Position numbers and translations under genes: made by a program
In this document: in pieces, positions 1 to 6,514 of the stretch
Numbering within the stretch: the first letter of the stretch is position 1
Layout: every line of letters starts with the position of its first letter
Assembly: GCA_003455605.1 (NCBI GenBank)
Contig: DMQR01000110.1
Coordinates: 1,157-13,561 of the forward strand
Direction of reading: 5' to 3'
Length of the DNA stretch: 12,405 nt
Origin: Cryomorphaceae bacterium
Lineage (GTDB): Bacteria > Bacteroidota > Bacteroidia > Flavobacteriales > Schleiferiaceae
The notes under the pieces: model-generated
Told to the model about the DNA's origin: nothing
The model's database searches: none
What the model saw: only the letters and a program-made list of their open reading frames with translations

Positions 1-588
1 GGTCCAATTCAGTGTGCTAATCATCCGCAATATTTCCTCACGCATGAACTGGGTCACGGGCGCTAGGCTATCCGCATTTGGCGGGCTATAGTGGTAGAGC
101 ACACCGCGCAGGAAATGTTCGGTGCTGTCGGTTACGTAAAACTGCGTGGTCGTGGCCGATGCTCCGGAGAGTTCATAGTAGAGCCCATAGACCTTTTTGT
201 TCCTGTATTCGAAAAACTGCTCGCGCATCCCGCTAGCTTTCACCGTGTGTTTATAGGCCAATTGTTGCGCATCACGCACCAATGCTTCGAGATTGTTGTC
301 GACGGGTTTATAGGTGAATTGGACCGTACTTAAAATCGAGGGATAAACGATATCGAGCCAATACTCCCCTTCGCGTGCCTGCTCTGTGCCTTCTTCTGTC
401 AATACCTCCTTTACGATAACTTTGGCCTCAGCGTTGATGTCCAATCCAAACGGTGCGGCTTCGTTCAACGGTGCGAAGGCCTCGGTACTCGGTAATCCAA
501 TACGCATGAAGGCATCTGGGCGGGCTACGGGCGCTTCTGTACATGAAACCCAAAGCAGTGGAAGTAATATTAGGGGACTATGCTTCAT
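1..588 (-). CDS. gldD: Gliding motility lipoprotein GldD (3' end cut by window edge)
   Basis: The frame is open from an ATG at 588 to the left edge (196 codons, no stop), so only the last few residues are probably missing. The N-terminus is a short hydrophobic segment (residues 5-15) ending in WVSC, which suggests lipid attachment at Cys16; Trp at -3 makes this a weak lipobox. The C-terminal half carries stretches I recognise from GldD, such as TTTQFYVTDSTEHFLRGVLY and then SLAPV followed by a helix ending near TLNW. GldD is a cell-envelope lipoprotein needed for gliding and type IX secretion in Flavobacterium johnsoniae; its biochemical role is not settled. The start overlaps the end of gldE by 11 bp (578-588), so translation is probably coupled, and the gene order matches the known ssb-gldE-gldD cluster. 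Identity rests on recalled family sequence and context. Confidence 0.9.
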   Translation of the reverse strand, partial: MKHSPLILLPLLWVSCTEAPVARPDAFMRIGLPSTEAFAPLNEAAPFGLDINAEAKVIVKEVLTEEGTEQAREGEYWLDIVYPSILSTVQFTYKPVDNNLEALVRDAQQLAYKHTVKASGMREQFFEYRNKKVYGLYYELSGASATTTQFYVTDSTEHFLRGVLYHYSPPNADSLAPVTQFMREEILRMISTLNWT

Positions 589-1903
589 GATTAGGATCTA
601 CGGTTACTTTGATGCGGATAAGCTTGCGCTGGTCGACGCTCTCCACCTTGAAGGTATAGGCATTATAGTTGATTTTTTCGTTCTTCTCTAAAAACTTGCC
701 GGCCAGCTCCAATACAAGTCCTGCAAGGGTTTCGCTTTCGCCGTTTACAGTATCAAATTGGTCCCTGGAGATCTCTAAAACTCTACAAAAATCGATGAGT
801 GGCGTTTGGGCCTCGAAAACGTAATTATAGTCATCAAGCTTGCTGTAGACCAAATCTTCATTGTCAAATTCGTCCGAAATCTCGCCCACAATCTCTTCCA
901 AAACATCCTCCAAAGAAATGACCCCAGAGGTGCCGCCAAACTCATCCACTACAATCGCCAGGTGAATACGACGCTGTTGGAATTCTTTGAGCAAGTCGTC
1001 AATCTTCTTACTCTCGGGTACAAAGAAGGGAATCCGCATGAGGTCTTGCCATCCAAAGTTTTCCGGCGCATCCATGTAGGGCAGTAGATCCTTCACATAG
1101 ACCAGGCCTTTGATTTGGTCCAGATTTTCGTCAAACACCGGAATGCGCGAATAACCACTCTCGGTAATGTGCTGTAATGTTTCCGGATAAGGTGCCTTAA
1201 TGTCTATGGCGATGACGGATGTACGCGGCGTCATTACTTCCTTGACGGTCGTTGATCCGAAGCGAACAATTCCTTTGAGTATACGCTGCTCCTCCTCATT
1301 TGTATTTTCATCAGCAGTAAGCTCTAAGGCTTGCTCGAGGTCGTCCACACTTAGCTGCGGACCGCGGCCTTCGATGTTGATGCGGTTGATGGTTTTACTC
1401 AATCGAGTGCTGATAGGCCGCAAAACCCTGTGAATGCGTGAGAGGAGTGGGGTAACCAATTCTGCAAAGTGCACTTTAGACGCATTGGCATATACCTTGG
1501 GCAAAATCTCTCCAAAGAGTAGCAATACTCCGGTAATGGCTAGAATCTCCACTACAAATGTGAGCAGAGGACTCCAGCTATCTGGTGAGAAAAAACTGTT
1601 CAACAGATAAGTTGAAACAATAACGATTCCTACATTGACGAAATTATTGGAGATAAGTATGGTCGCCAACAAGTGGTCCGGTTCTTCAAGGAGTTTCAAT
1701 ATTTTCTGTTGGCGTGGTTCACTGTCGTCCATTAGCTCTCGATCGGCAGACGTTATGGAAAAGAAAGCCACTTCAGATCCAGAGATAAGCGCAGATAAAA
1801 GCAACAATAAGGCGAGAACTAAAAGCAATAAGATATCTGCGGATGCAAGGTGCCCAAAGCTTTGGGCGAGATCAAAAAACAATGAAGGAGGCTCTGTTTC
1901 CAA
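578..1903 (-). CDS. gldE: GldE, CNNM/CorC-family CBS-domain membrane protein
   Basis: The 441-residue protein has the HlyC/CorC architecture. A DUF21/CNNM membrane region covers about residues 20-140, with hydrophobic segments near 23-40, 80-102 and 112-133 and the SGSE motif at 41-44. A CBS pair spans about 223-345 (MTPR at 224-227, YSRIPVFDE at 251-259, DEFGGTSGVISLEDVLEEI at 320-338). A transporter-associated C-terminal domain covers about 355-436. In Flavobacterium GldE works with GldD in gliding/type IX secretion; related CorC/CNNM proteins are linked to Mg2+ or other cation transport, and whether GldE transports ions is unknown. The start must be TTG at 1903: an in-frame TGA lies at 1919-1921 with no ATG between, and the next Met (58) would remove the first membrane segment. 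It begins 20 bp after ssb and overlaps gldD, so the three are probably cotranscribed. Confidence 0.93.
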   Translation of the reverse strand: METEPPSLFFDLAQSFGHLASADILLLLVLALLLLLSALISGSEVAFFSITSADRELMDDSEPRQQKILKLLEEPDHLLATILISNNFVNVGIVIVSTYLLNSFFSPDSWSPLLTFVVEILAITGVLLLFGEILPKVYANASKVHFAELVTPLLSRIHRVLRPISTRLSKTINRINIEGRGPQLSVDDLEQALELTADENTNEEEQRILKGIVRFGSTTVKEVMTPRTSVIAIDIKAPYPETLQHITESGYSRIPVFDENLDQIKGLVYVKDLLPYMDAPENFGWQDLMRIPFFVPESKKIDDLLKEFQQRRIHLAIVVDEFGGTSGVISLEDVLEEIVGEISDEFDNEDLVYSKLDDYNYVFEAQTPLIDFCRVLEISRDQFDTVNGESETLAGLVLELAGKFLEKNEKINYNAYTFKVESVDQRKLIRIKVTVDPNHEA

Positions 1904-1923
1904 AGGTTCGGATTTAGTTCAAC

Positions 1924-2400
1924 TTAGAACGGTAGGTCATCTTCGTCCTGTGACGGGGATGCAGCTACCGGTGCCTTTGGTTGCGCGGTCGATGGTGCCA
2001 TTTTGCCATAATTCGGTTGGCTATATTCGGAGCCTTGTTCCGATGAAATGCCTTCGCTTTCTGCACGAGAGGTCAGCATAGTCATTTGGTTAGCTTGAAT
2101 TTCTGTTGTATAACGATCAGAACCTGTTTGGTCCTGCCATTTGCGTGTTTTGATGCGACCTTCGAGATATACCTTGTGTCCACGCTTAAGATATTTGTGC
2201 GCTACATCGACCAATCCTTTCGCATTGATTACGATATTGTGCCATTCTGTGTTTGTCACGCGCTGACCCTCTCTATTTGTATATGTTTCAGAAGTTGCCA
2301 AAGGGAATTTCACCAATGATCCTCCATTTTCGAAGTGCATAATTTCCGGGTCTTTCCCGAGGTTTCCAATGAGCATTACCTTGTTTAATGTTCCTGCCAT
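1924..2400 (-). CDS. ssb: Single-stranded DNA-binding protein SSB
   Basis: The 158-residue protein has an N-terminal OB-fold (about residues 1-112) with the typical start LNKVMLIGNLGKDPE and the core pattern WHNIVINAKGLVDVAHKYLK, then KVYLEGRIKTRKW. A low-complexity Ser/Gln/Pro/Ala linker (about 113-150) leads to the acidic tip DEDDLPF, the conserved C-terminal peptide by which SSB recruits replication and repair partners. It coats single-stranded DNA during replication, recombination and repair. The ATG is at 2400 and has no Shine-Dalgarno sequence. A perfect Bacteroidota -7 box lies about 30 bp upstream, between mutY and ssb, so ssb can be expressed without mutY and can drive gldE and gldD downstream. 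Length and tail are normal; nothing is missing. Confidence 0.97.
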   Translation of the reverse strand: MAGTLNKVMLIGNLGKDPEIMHFENGGSLVKFPLATSETYTNREGQRVTNTEWHNIVINAKGLVDVAHKYLKRGHKVYLEGRIKTRKWQDQTGSDRYTTEIQANQMTMLTSRAESEGISSEQGSEYSQPNYGKMAPSTAQPKAPVAASPSQDEDDLPF

Positions 2401-2430
2401 GATTGTCTAAAATTTCTTGTTGTATTCTAT

Positions 2431-2438
2431 CAAAGATA
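2431..2438 (-). promoter_or_regulatory. -7 promoter box of ssb (TATCTTTG)
   Basis: Read on the minus strand, this is TATCTTTG, a full match to the Bacteroidota -7 consensus TAnnTTTG. Transcription should start near 2427, giving a leader of about 27 nt before the ssb ATG. At the expected 19-bp spacing the -33 position falls on TAA, the stop codon of mutY, which does not match TTG, so the upstream element is poor. The position, in the only gap between mutY and ssb, supports a real promoter for the ssb-gldE-gldD unit. This is inference from the motif only. Confidence 0.6.
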
Positions 2439-2457
2439 GGCATAATTGGTCCGTGAA

Positions 2458-3456
2458 TTACAGCATGCTTTTAACAAAATTGGAGACAATAACGGGCATG
2501 CCTAGTGATTCTATTTCGCCCTTTCCATAATACTTTTGTGCCTCCCCAAAAGTGTCCTCATCTACCGCCCAAAAATGGCAGTGAAGGTCCTTGTGGGAAA
2601 GTCTGTGCTTAATGGGGTCCTGCATCAACATTCCCTTTTTAGGAGCACTCTCCAGCCTAGGAAACTCATATAATCCGCCCCAGATAGACGAGGTATCTCG
2701 CTTATACATGGCCCACTTTCCCCCGCGCTCCACCACGGCGAAATGAATGGTTTCCTTGGCGCGCTTATTCTTGCGAATTTTCACCGGTAGTTCATCGATG
2801 CATTGATGCTGATGAGCATTGCAGAATGAGGCCAAACGGCATGTTTCACAATGTGGCTTTTTCGGCGTGCAATGCAGCGCACCGAACTCCATAATACCCT
2901 GGTTGTAATTTCCAGGATTTATGGCTTGTTGGACCAATTCATCCGCGAGTTCCTGAAACTCCTTCGGGCCTGAACCTTGATTTATGGGACTGTGAATCCC
3001 GAAATACCTCGAGAGCACGCGATAAACATTGCCGTCCACCACCCCTTTTCGCTCACCGAAGCAAATGCTAGCGATGGCTGCCGCGGTGTAGGGGCCTATG
3101 CCCTTAATTGACAACAAGTCTTCGCTAGTTGAGGGCAATTGGCCATCAAATTCCGCCATGATCTGTGCTGCACCTTTTTGCAGATTTCGGGCACGACTGT
3201 AATAACCTAGACCAGTCCAAAGGGCTAAAAGTTCATCTTCGGGCGCCTCTGCAAGGGCCTTGATTGTGGGGTAAGTAGCGAGAAGTTTCTTGTAATATGG
3301 GGTGCCTTGCGTAACGCGCGTTTGTTGTAAGATGATTTCACTCAGCCAAACCTCATAGGCCACGGGAGTCTTTTTGCGCCAAGGTAAATCGCGCTTATTT
3401 TGATTGAAGAACTCTTCAACGCTTATTATGAAGTGGTTAAATGCGTTTTTACTCAC
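2458..3456 (-). CDS. mutY: A/G-specific adenine DNA glycosylase MutY
   Basis: The 332-residue enzyme removes adenine mispaired with 8-oxoguanine or guanine, the first step of base-excision repair that prevents G:C to T:A mutations. The catalytic Glu40 sits in LSEIILQQTRV. The helix-hairpin-helix is at about 114-130 (LLSIKGIGPYTAAAIAS), and Asp141 in VVDGNVYRVLSR is the conserved catalytic Asp. A complete [4Fe-4S] motif C-x6-C-x2-C-x5-C lies at Cys196, 203, 206 and 212. A NUDIX-like C-terminal domain (about 235-330) carries RLSHKDLH, matching the conserved Ser-His region that reads 8-oxoguanine. Length is close to the family norm (about 350). The start must be GTG at 3456, because an in-frame TAA stands at 3472-3474 and no ATG lies between; this places KRDLPWR at residue 21, as in relatives. 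It diverges from the HU gene; I see no convincing promoter for mutY in the shared region. Confidence 0.96.
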   Translation of the reverse strand: MSKNAFNHFIISVEEFFNQNKRDLPWRKKTPVAYEVWLSEIILQQTRVTQGTPYYKKLLATYPTIKALAEAPEDELLALWTGLGYYSRARNLQKGAAQIMAEFDGQLPSTSEDLLSIKGIGPYTAAAIASICFGERKGVVDGNVYRVLSRYFGIHSPINQGSGPKEFQELADELVQQAINPGNYNQGIMEFGALHCTPKKPHCETCRLASFCNAHQHQCIDELPVKIRKNKRAKETIHFAVVERGGKWAMYKRDTSSIWGGLYEFPRLESAPKKGMLMQDPIKHRLSHKDLHCHFWAVDEDTFGEAQKYYGKGEIESLGMPVIVSNFVKSML

Positions 3457-3489
3457 GTTTAGGGTATCCGATTATTTTATCCTTTTAAT

Positions 3490-3519
3490 CTGTAAATAAG
3501 GAGAATAGGTGTATATTTG
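3490..3519 (+). promoter_or_regulatory. Promoter of the HU-TPR-basic protein-RNase G block
   Basis: TATATTTG at 3512-3519 is a full match to the Bacteroidota -7 consensus TAnnTTTG. At exactly 19 bp upstream, CTG at 3490-3492 is one base from the -33 TTG. Transcription should begin near 3523, leaving a leader of about 43 nt before the HU ATG. It lies in the 109-bp divergent region with mutY and is the only good match on this strand there. Evidence is motif and spacing only. Confidence 0.65.
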
Positions 3520-3565
3520 CGCCCCTCACTAACCAAGTCCGGAAGGACCTAAAAATACAGAGCAA

Positions 3566-3859
3566 ATGACTAAAGCGGATATCGTTACTAAGATTTCTGA
3601 TAAAACAGGAATGGAACGTGGAGACGTTCAAGCGGTTGTTGAAAGCTTCATGAAGGAAATCAAGCATAACTTAGAAGATGGGAACAACGTATACTTGCGT
3701 GGCTTTGGTTCTTTCATCGTAAAGAAGCGTGCACAAAAAACAGGGCGTAATATTTCTAAGAACACGACTATCGTCATTCCGGCTCACTACATTCCAGCCT
3801 TCAAGCCGGCGAAAGTATTCGTAGAAGCTGTTAAGGATAACGTACCCGTAAACGACTGA
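3566..3859 (+). CDS. HU-family DNA-binding protein
   Basis: The 97-residue protein has the full HU/IHF fold signature: the N-terminal dimerisation helices MTKADIVTKISDKTGM and VQAVVESFMKEIKHNL, then GFGSFIVKKR (about residues 46-55) and the DNA-binding arm region with GRN (about 60-62) and the conserved IPA, followed by AFKPAK. HU dimers bend and wrap DNA non-specifically in the nucleoid. Length is normal for the family (90-100). The ATG is at 3566, behind a good promoter. Only one base separates its TGA from the TTG start of the TPR gene, so the two are almost certainly cotranslated. HU and IHF subunits cannot be told apart by eye here, so no gene symbol is given. Confidence 0.95.
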   Translation: MTKADIVTKISDKTGMERGDVQAVVESFMKEIKHNLEDGNNVYLRGFGSFIVKKRAQKTGRNISKNTTIVIPAHYIPAFKPAKVFVEAVKDNVPVND

Positions 3860-3860
3860 T

Positions 3861-4331
3861 TTGAAAAAAAACCAAATCATAGCAGTACTTCTCGCAGTTA
3901 TAGCAGCGGTTGTATTAATGCTTGGGCCTAGAACTGCTCCCGTTGAGGAGGTAGTACCAGCGGCGACGGAAAATATTGGGCTTGATGCCAAAGTTGACGA
4001 AGCAGTGGCCATCATCCAAAGCGGGGAGGGCGCGCCTATGCAAGCCATCGGCATGTTGCTAGAGGTATTGAAGGAGAATCCTGACCACGAGAAAGCATTA
4101 ATGTGGCTTGGGAATTTTTCTATGATGAGTGGACAGTGGGAAAAAGCGGTGGATCGTTTCCATCATTTGATTCGAATCCGTCCAGAGGTTGAGATGTATT
4201 GGTTGAATAAGAGTCAGTCACTCCTTCAAATGGGAGATACCATTGCTGCTTTGAACAGTGCGAAAGAATATTTGAACACACATCCAGAGGCAACACGAAT
4301 CAATGATTTAGTTACTGGATTACAGAATTAA
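3861..4331 (+). CDS. Membrane-anchored tetratricopeptide-repeat protein
   Basis: The 156-residue protein starts with a basic MKKNQ and one hydrophobic segment (about residues 6-22) without a clear cleavage site, so it is probably an inner-membrane signal anchor with the rest periplasmic. After a Pro/Glu-rich linker come about three TPR-like helical hairpins (residues about 45-150), for example NPDHEKALMWLGNFSMMSGQ and then EKAVDRFHHLIRIRPE. TPRs are protein-protein interaction scaffolds; no enzyme motif is present and the partner is unknown. The start must be TTG at 3861: an in-frame TAA is at 3849-3851 and only ACG, ACT and GAT lie between. It follows the HU stop by one base. I recall similar small TPR proteins between HU and RNase G genes in other Flavobacteriia, which suggests a conserved but unexplained link. 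Confidence 0.8.
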   Translation: MKKNQIIAVLLAVIAAVVLMLGPRTAPVEEVVPAATENIGLDAKVDEAVAIIQSGEGAPMQAIGMLLEVLKENPDHEKALMWLGNFSMMSGQWEKAVDRFHHLIRIRPEVEMYWLNKSQSLLQMGDTIAALNSAKEYLNTHPEATRINDLVTGLQN

Positions 4332-4351
4332 TAATTTTAAAACTTAGCATT

Positions 4352-4441
4352 ATGCCAAGCGGAAAGAAACGTAAAAGACATAAGATTGCAACGCACAAGC
4401 GTAAGAAGCGTCTGAGAAAAAACCGTCACAAGAAAAAATAA
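4352..4441 (+). CDS. 29-residue very basic protein, AURKAIP1/COX24-like
   Basis: A short frame in the 121-bp gap between the TPR gene and the RNase gene reads MPSGKKRKRHKIATHKRKKR and then nine more residues before TAA. Of 29 residues, 20 are Lys, Arg or His and none is acidic. The sequence resembles the tiny basic proteins annotated in many Bacteroidota as AURKAIP1/COX24 domain proteins, the group that includes mitochondrial ribosomal protein mS38 and mycobacterial bS22. A ribosomal or RNA-binding role is therefore likely but inferred, not shown. Its ATG is the first in the gap, its stop lies 11 bp before the RNase ATG, and it sits inside the operon. It is short enough to be missed by ordinary gene finding. 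Confidence 0.8.
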   Translation: MPSGKKRKRHKIATHKRKKRLRKNRHKKK

Positions 4442-4452
4442 TTAAATAGAGT

Positions 4453-5973
4453 ATGCGCACAGAATTAGTTATTAGTGCTAGTTCTGACCGAGCGGATATT
4501 GCACTACTTGAGGGCGGAAGACTTCAGGAACTCATTAAGGAAAAAGGAGATGATAGTTTCTCCGTTGGTGACGTTTATCTAGGAACGGTAAAAAAATTGG
4601 CCACAGGCCTGAATGCTGCCTTTGTAGATGTTGGTTATGAAAAAGATGCATTTTTGCACTACCAAGATCTCGGGCCGCAATTAAATTCTTGGCAATCCTA
4701 CCTACGTCGCACCTTAAAAGGCAAGCAACAAAGCAACCTCACTAACTTTAAAAATGAAGCCAACATCCAGAAGGAGGGCAACATTGGTGATGTTCTAAAG
4801 CAAGGCGATCAAATCTTGGTGCAAATCACCAAAGAGCCCATTTCAACTAAAGGGCCTAGAATTACAGCTGAGCTTAGTATTGCGGGCCGATTTGTAGTGC
4901 TCGTGCCATTCTCGAACCGCGTGAGTGTGAGTCAAAAGATTCGTGATCGCGAAGAGAAGGACAAACTAAAAAACTTGGTCAGAAGCATCAAACCAAAAGG
5001 CTTTGGTGTAATTATACGTACTGTCGCCAGAGGACAGAGCGCAGAAGAACTACAGGCGGATCTAAAATCTTTACTTCGCAAGTGGAAAGTACTCCATAAG
5101 GGGGTGAAGCGTTCCAATAAGCCTGTACGTATTTTCAGCGAAATGAATAGAGCCAGCGCGTTCTTACGCGATGTGTTCGACGATAGCTTTTCCTCCATTA
5201 CGATCGACAATCAAGATCTATATGAGGAGGTAAAAGAATACCTCGATGAGATTCAACCGGGGGCGTCTAAAATGGTGAAACATTACACCGGTCAAATGCC
5301 GTTGTTCCAGTTCGCTAGTGTAGACCGCCAAATTAAGGGTGCATTCGGTCGTTCGGTTAGCATGCCTAAAGGAGCATACCTGATCATTGAGCATACCGAA
5401 GCGATGCACGTGGTTGATGTGAACTCGGGCAATAGAACCAATACGGCGGAAAACCAAGAAGCCAATGCGTTGCAGGTAAACCTGCTCGCGGCAGAAGAGG
5501 TGGCGCGTCAGTTACGCTTACGCGATATGGGTGGTATTGTCGTCGTGGACTTCATCGATATGAATAGCGCAGAGAATCGCAAGGCGGTTTATGAGAAAAT
5601 GCGCGATGAAATGAAAAAAGATCGTGCACGTCACAAAATCCTTCCCATTTCAAGGTTCGGTTTGATGGAACTGACGCGTCAGCGCGTTCGACCTGAAACG
5701 AATATCACTACTCGTGAGGAAAATCCGGATAATTTGGTTGAGGCGCCAATTCAAATCATTGAGGCGATCAAATCAAAGTTAGCGACCCTTGACAAGCGAG
5801 AGGTATACATCCATGTTCACCCGTTCTTGGAAGCCTATATTACCAAAGGGTATTTTAGCAGTATCAAGAAAACGTGGCAAAGTGAATTGCATAAGAAATT
5901 GGTGGTAGTACCGCGCGATGCTTACACTATGTTGGAGTGGAAGGTGAAAGACCGTGAGAACAAAACCCTGTAA
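4453..5973 (+). CDS. rng: Ribonuclease E/G family protein (RNase G type)
   Basis: The 506-residue endoribonuclease cuts single-stranded A/U-rich RNA in rRNA maturation and mRNA decay. An S1 RNA-binding domain spans about residues 36-145 (GDVYLGTVKKLATGLNAAFV at 39-58) and carries a basic insertion at about 75-110, longer than in E. coli RNase E. The catalytic domain has HVVDVNSGN with Asp322 and VVVDFIDMN with Asp366, matching the two Mg2+-binding aspartates (303 and 346) of E. coli RNase E, and RFGLMELTRQRVRPE at 401-415. The CPxC zinc-link that joins subunits in E. coli RNase E is absent after this motif; the protein has no cysteine at all. There is no long C-terminal scaffold, as expected for RNase G. 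It is the last gene before a strong terminator and shares the HU operon. Confidence 0.95.
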   Translation: MRTELVISASSDRADIALLEGGRLQELIKEKGDDSFSVGDVYLGTVKKLATGLNAAFVDVGYEKDAFLHYQDLGPQLNSWQSYLRRTLKGKQQSNLTNFKNEANIQKEGNIGDVLKQGDQILVQITKEPISTKGPRITAELSIAGRFVVLVPFSNRVSVSQKIRDREEKDKLKNLVRSIKPKGFGVIIRTVARGQSAEELQADLKSLLRKWKVLHKGVKRSNKPVRIFSEMNRASAFLRDVFDDSFSSITIDNQDLYEEVKEYLDEIQPGASKMVKHYTGQMPLFQFASVDRQIKGAFGRSVSMPKGAYLIIEHTEAMHVVDVNSGNRTNTAENQEANALQVNLLAAEEVARQLRLRDMGGIVVVDFIDMNSAENRKAVYEKMRDEMKKDRARHKILPISRFGLMELTRQRVRPETNITTREENPDNLVEAPIQIIEAIKSKLATLDKREVYIHVHPFLEAYITKGYFSSIKKTWQSELHKKLVVVPRDAYTMLEWKVKDRENKTL

Positions 5974-5990
5974 AACTTTTGTTTTTCCAC

Positions 5991-6027
5991 AAACCCGCTC
6001 CGTACGAAGTATGGAGCGGGTTTTTTT
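5991..6027 (+). terminator. Intrinsic terminator after the RNase G gene
   Basis: AAACCCGCTCC (5991-6001) pairs exactly with GGAGCGGGTTT (6013-6023). The stem can extend inward through GTAC/GTAT (one G-U pair) to a 15-bp stem with a GAA loop. The right arm runs into a T tract (6021-6027). It lies 17 bp after the RNase stop and 14 bp before the recX ATG, so it ends the HU-to-RNase unit and separates recX from it. The A-rich left edge gives little tail for the opposite strand, so it probably acts rightward only. Confidence 0.92.
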
Positions 6028-6041
6028 ATTAAAATTGGTTC

Positions 6042-6494
6042 ATGACAACTTCCGAAGCTCTACAGAAACTCCGCAGGTATTGCACCTATCAAGAGCGCAG
6101 TCCCTTTGAGGTATACCGAAAGTTGGGCCTTTTAGGATTGCCTAAGGACCGACATGAGGAGGTTATGGCAAGTTTAATGGAAGAAAACTTCCTGGATGAA
6201 TACCGTTTCGCAGAGGCCTACTGTCAAGGTAAGCTCAATCAGAAGTATTGGGCACCCTATCGTATCAGCATAGGGCTGAGAGAGCATCGCATTCCGAAAG
6301 TGACCATTGATAGGATATTTAATCAAATACCCCAAAAGCGCGTTGAAGAGAATGCGCTTTATTTAACCAATCGTTGGTTCAGTTCGAAAACAAAGGAACA
6401 ACTGAAAGCCGCTATGCAACGCCGCGGGTATTCTTTTGAGATGATTAACAGGGCGTATCAAACGGTAGAAGAAGAACGCAAAAGTTCTCTTTAA
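6042..6494 (+). CDS. recX: Regulatory protein RecX
   Basis: The 150-residue protein matches the RecX family, whose members bind RecA filaments and limit recombinase activity. It is built of three-helix units: ALQKLRRYCTYQERSPFEVY at residues 5-24, then MEENFLDEYRFAEAYCQGKL with the characteristic ENFLDE-RFA pattern, and RISIGLREHRIPKVTIDRIF in the middle repeat. It is slightly shorter than E. coli RecX (166). The ATG at 6042 follows the terminator by 14 bp. I see no full TAnnTTTG box in this gap, so either recX has an unrecognised promoter or it depends on readthrough. Its 3' end converges on ltaE with a 20-bp gap and no visible terminator between. recA is not in the window. Confidence 0.9.
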   Translation: MTTSEALQKLRRYCTYQERSPFEVYRKLGLLGLPKDRHEEVMASLMEENFLDEYRFAEAYCQGKLNQKYWAPYRISIGLREHRIPKVTIDRIFNQIPQKRVEENALYLTNRWFSSKTKEQLKAAMQRRGYSFEMINRAYQTVEEERKSSL

Positions 6495-6514
6495 CCCTTC
6501 GCATGTATACAGGA

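Noticed and set aside
3457..3500. Promoter for mutY on the minus strand in the divergent region
   Set aside because: No TAnnTTTG match was found on this strand; none is claimed.
4332..4339. TAATTTTA upstream of the small basic protein as a -7 box
   Set aside because: Last base is wrong, there is no -33 at 19 bp, and A/T-rich gaps produce such matches by chance.
6031..6038. AT-rich stretch before recX as a promoter
   Set aside because: It misses the TTTG core and lies inside or next to the terminator tail.
6495..6514. Bidirectional terminator between recX and ltaE
   Set aside because: Only a short GTATAC palindrome is present, with no GC-rich stem or T tract.
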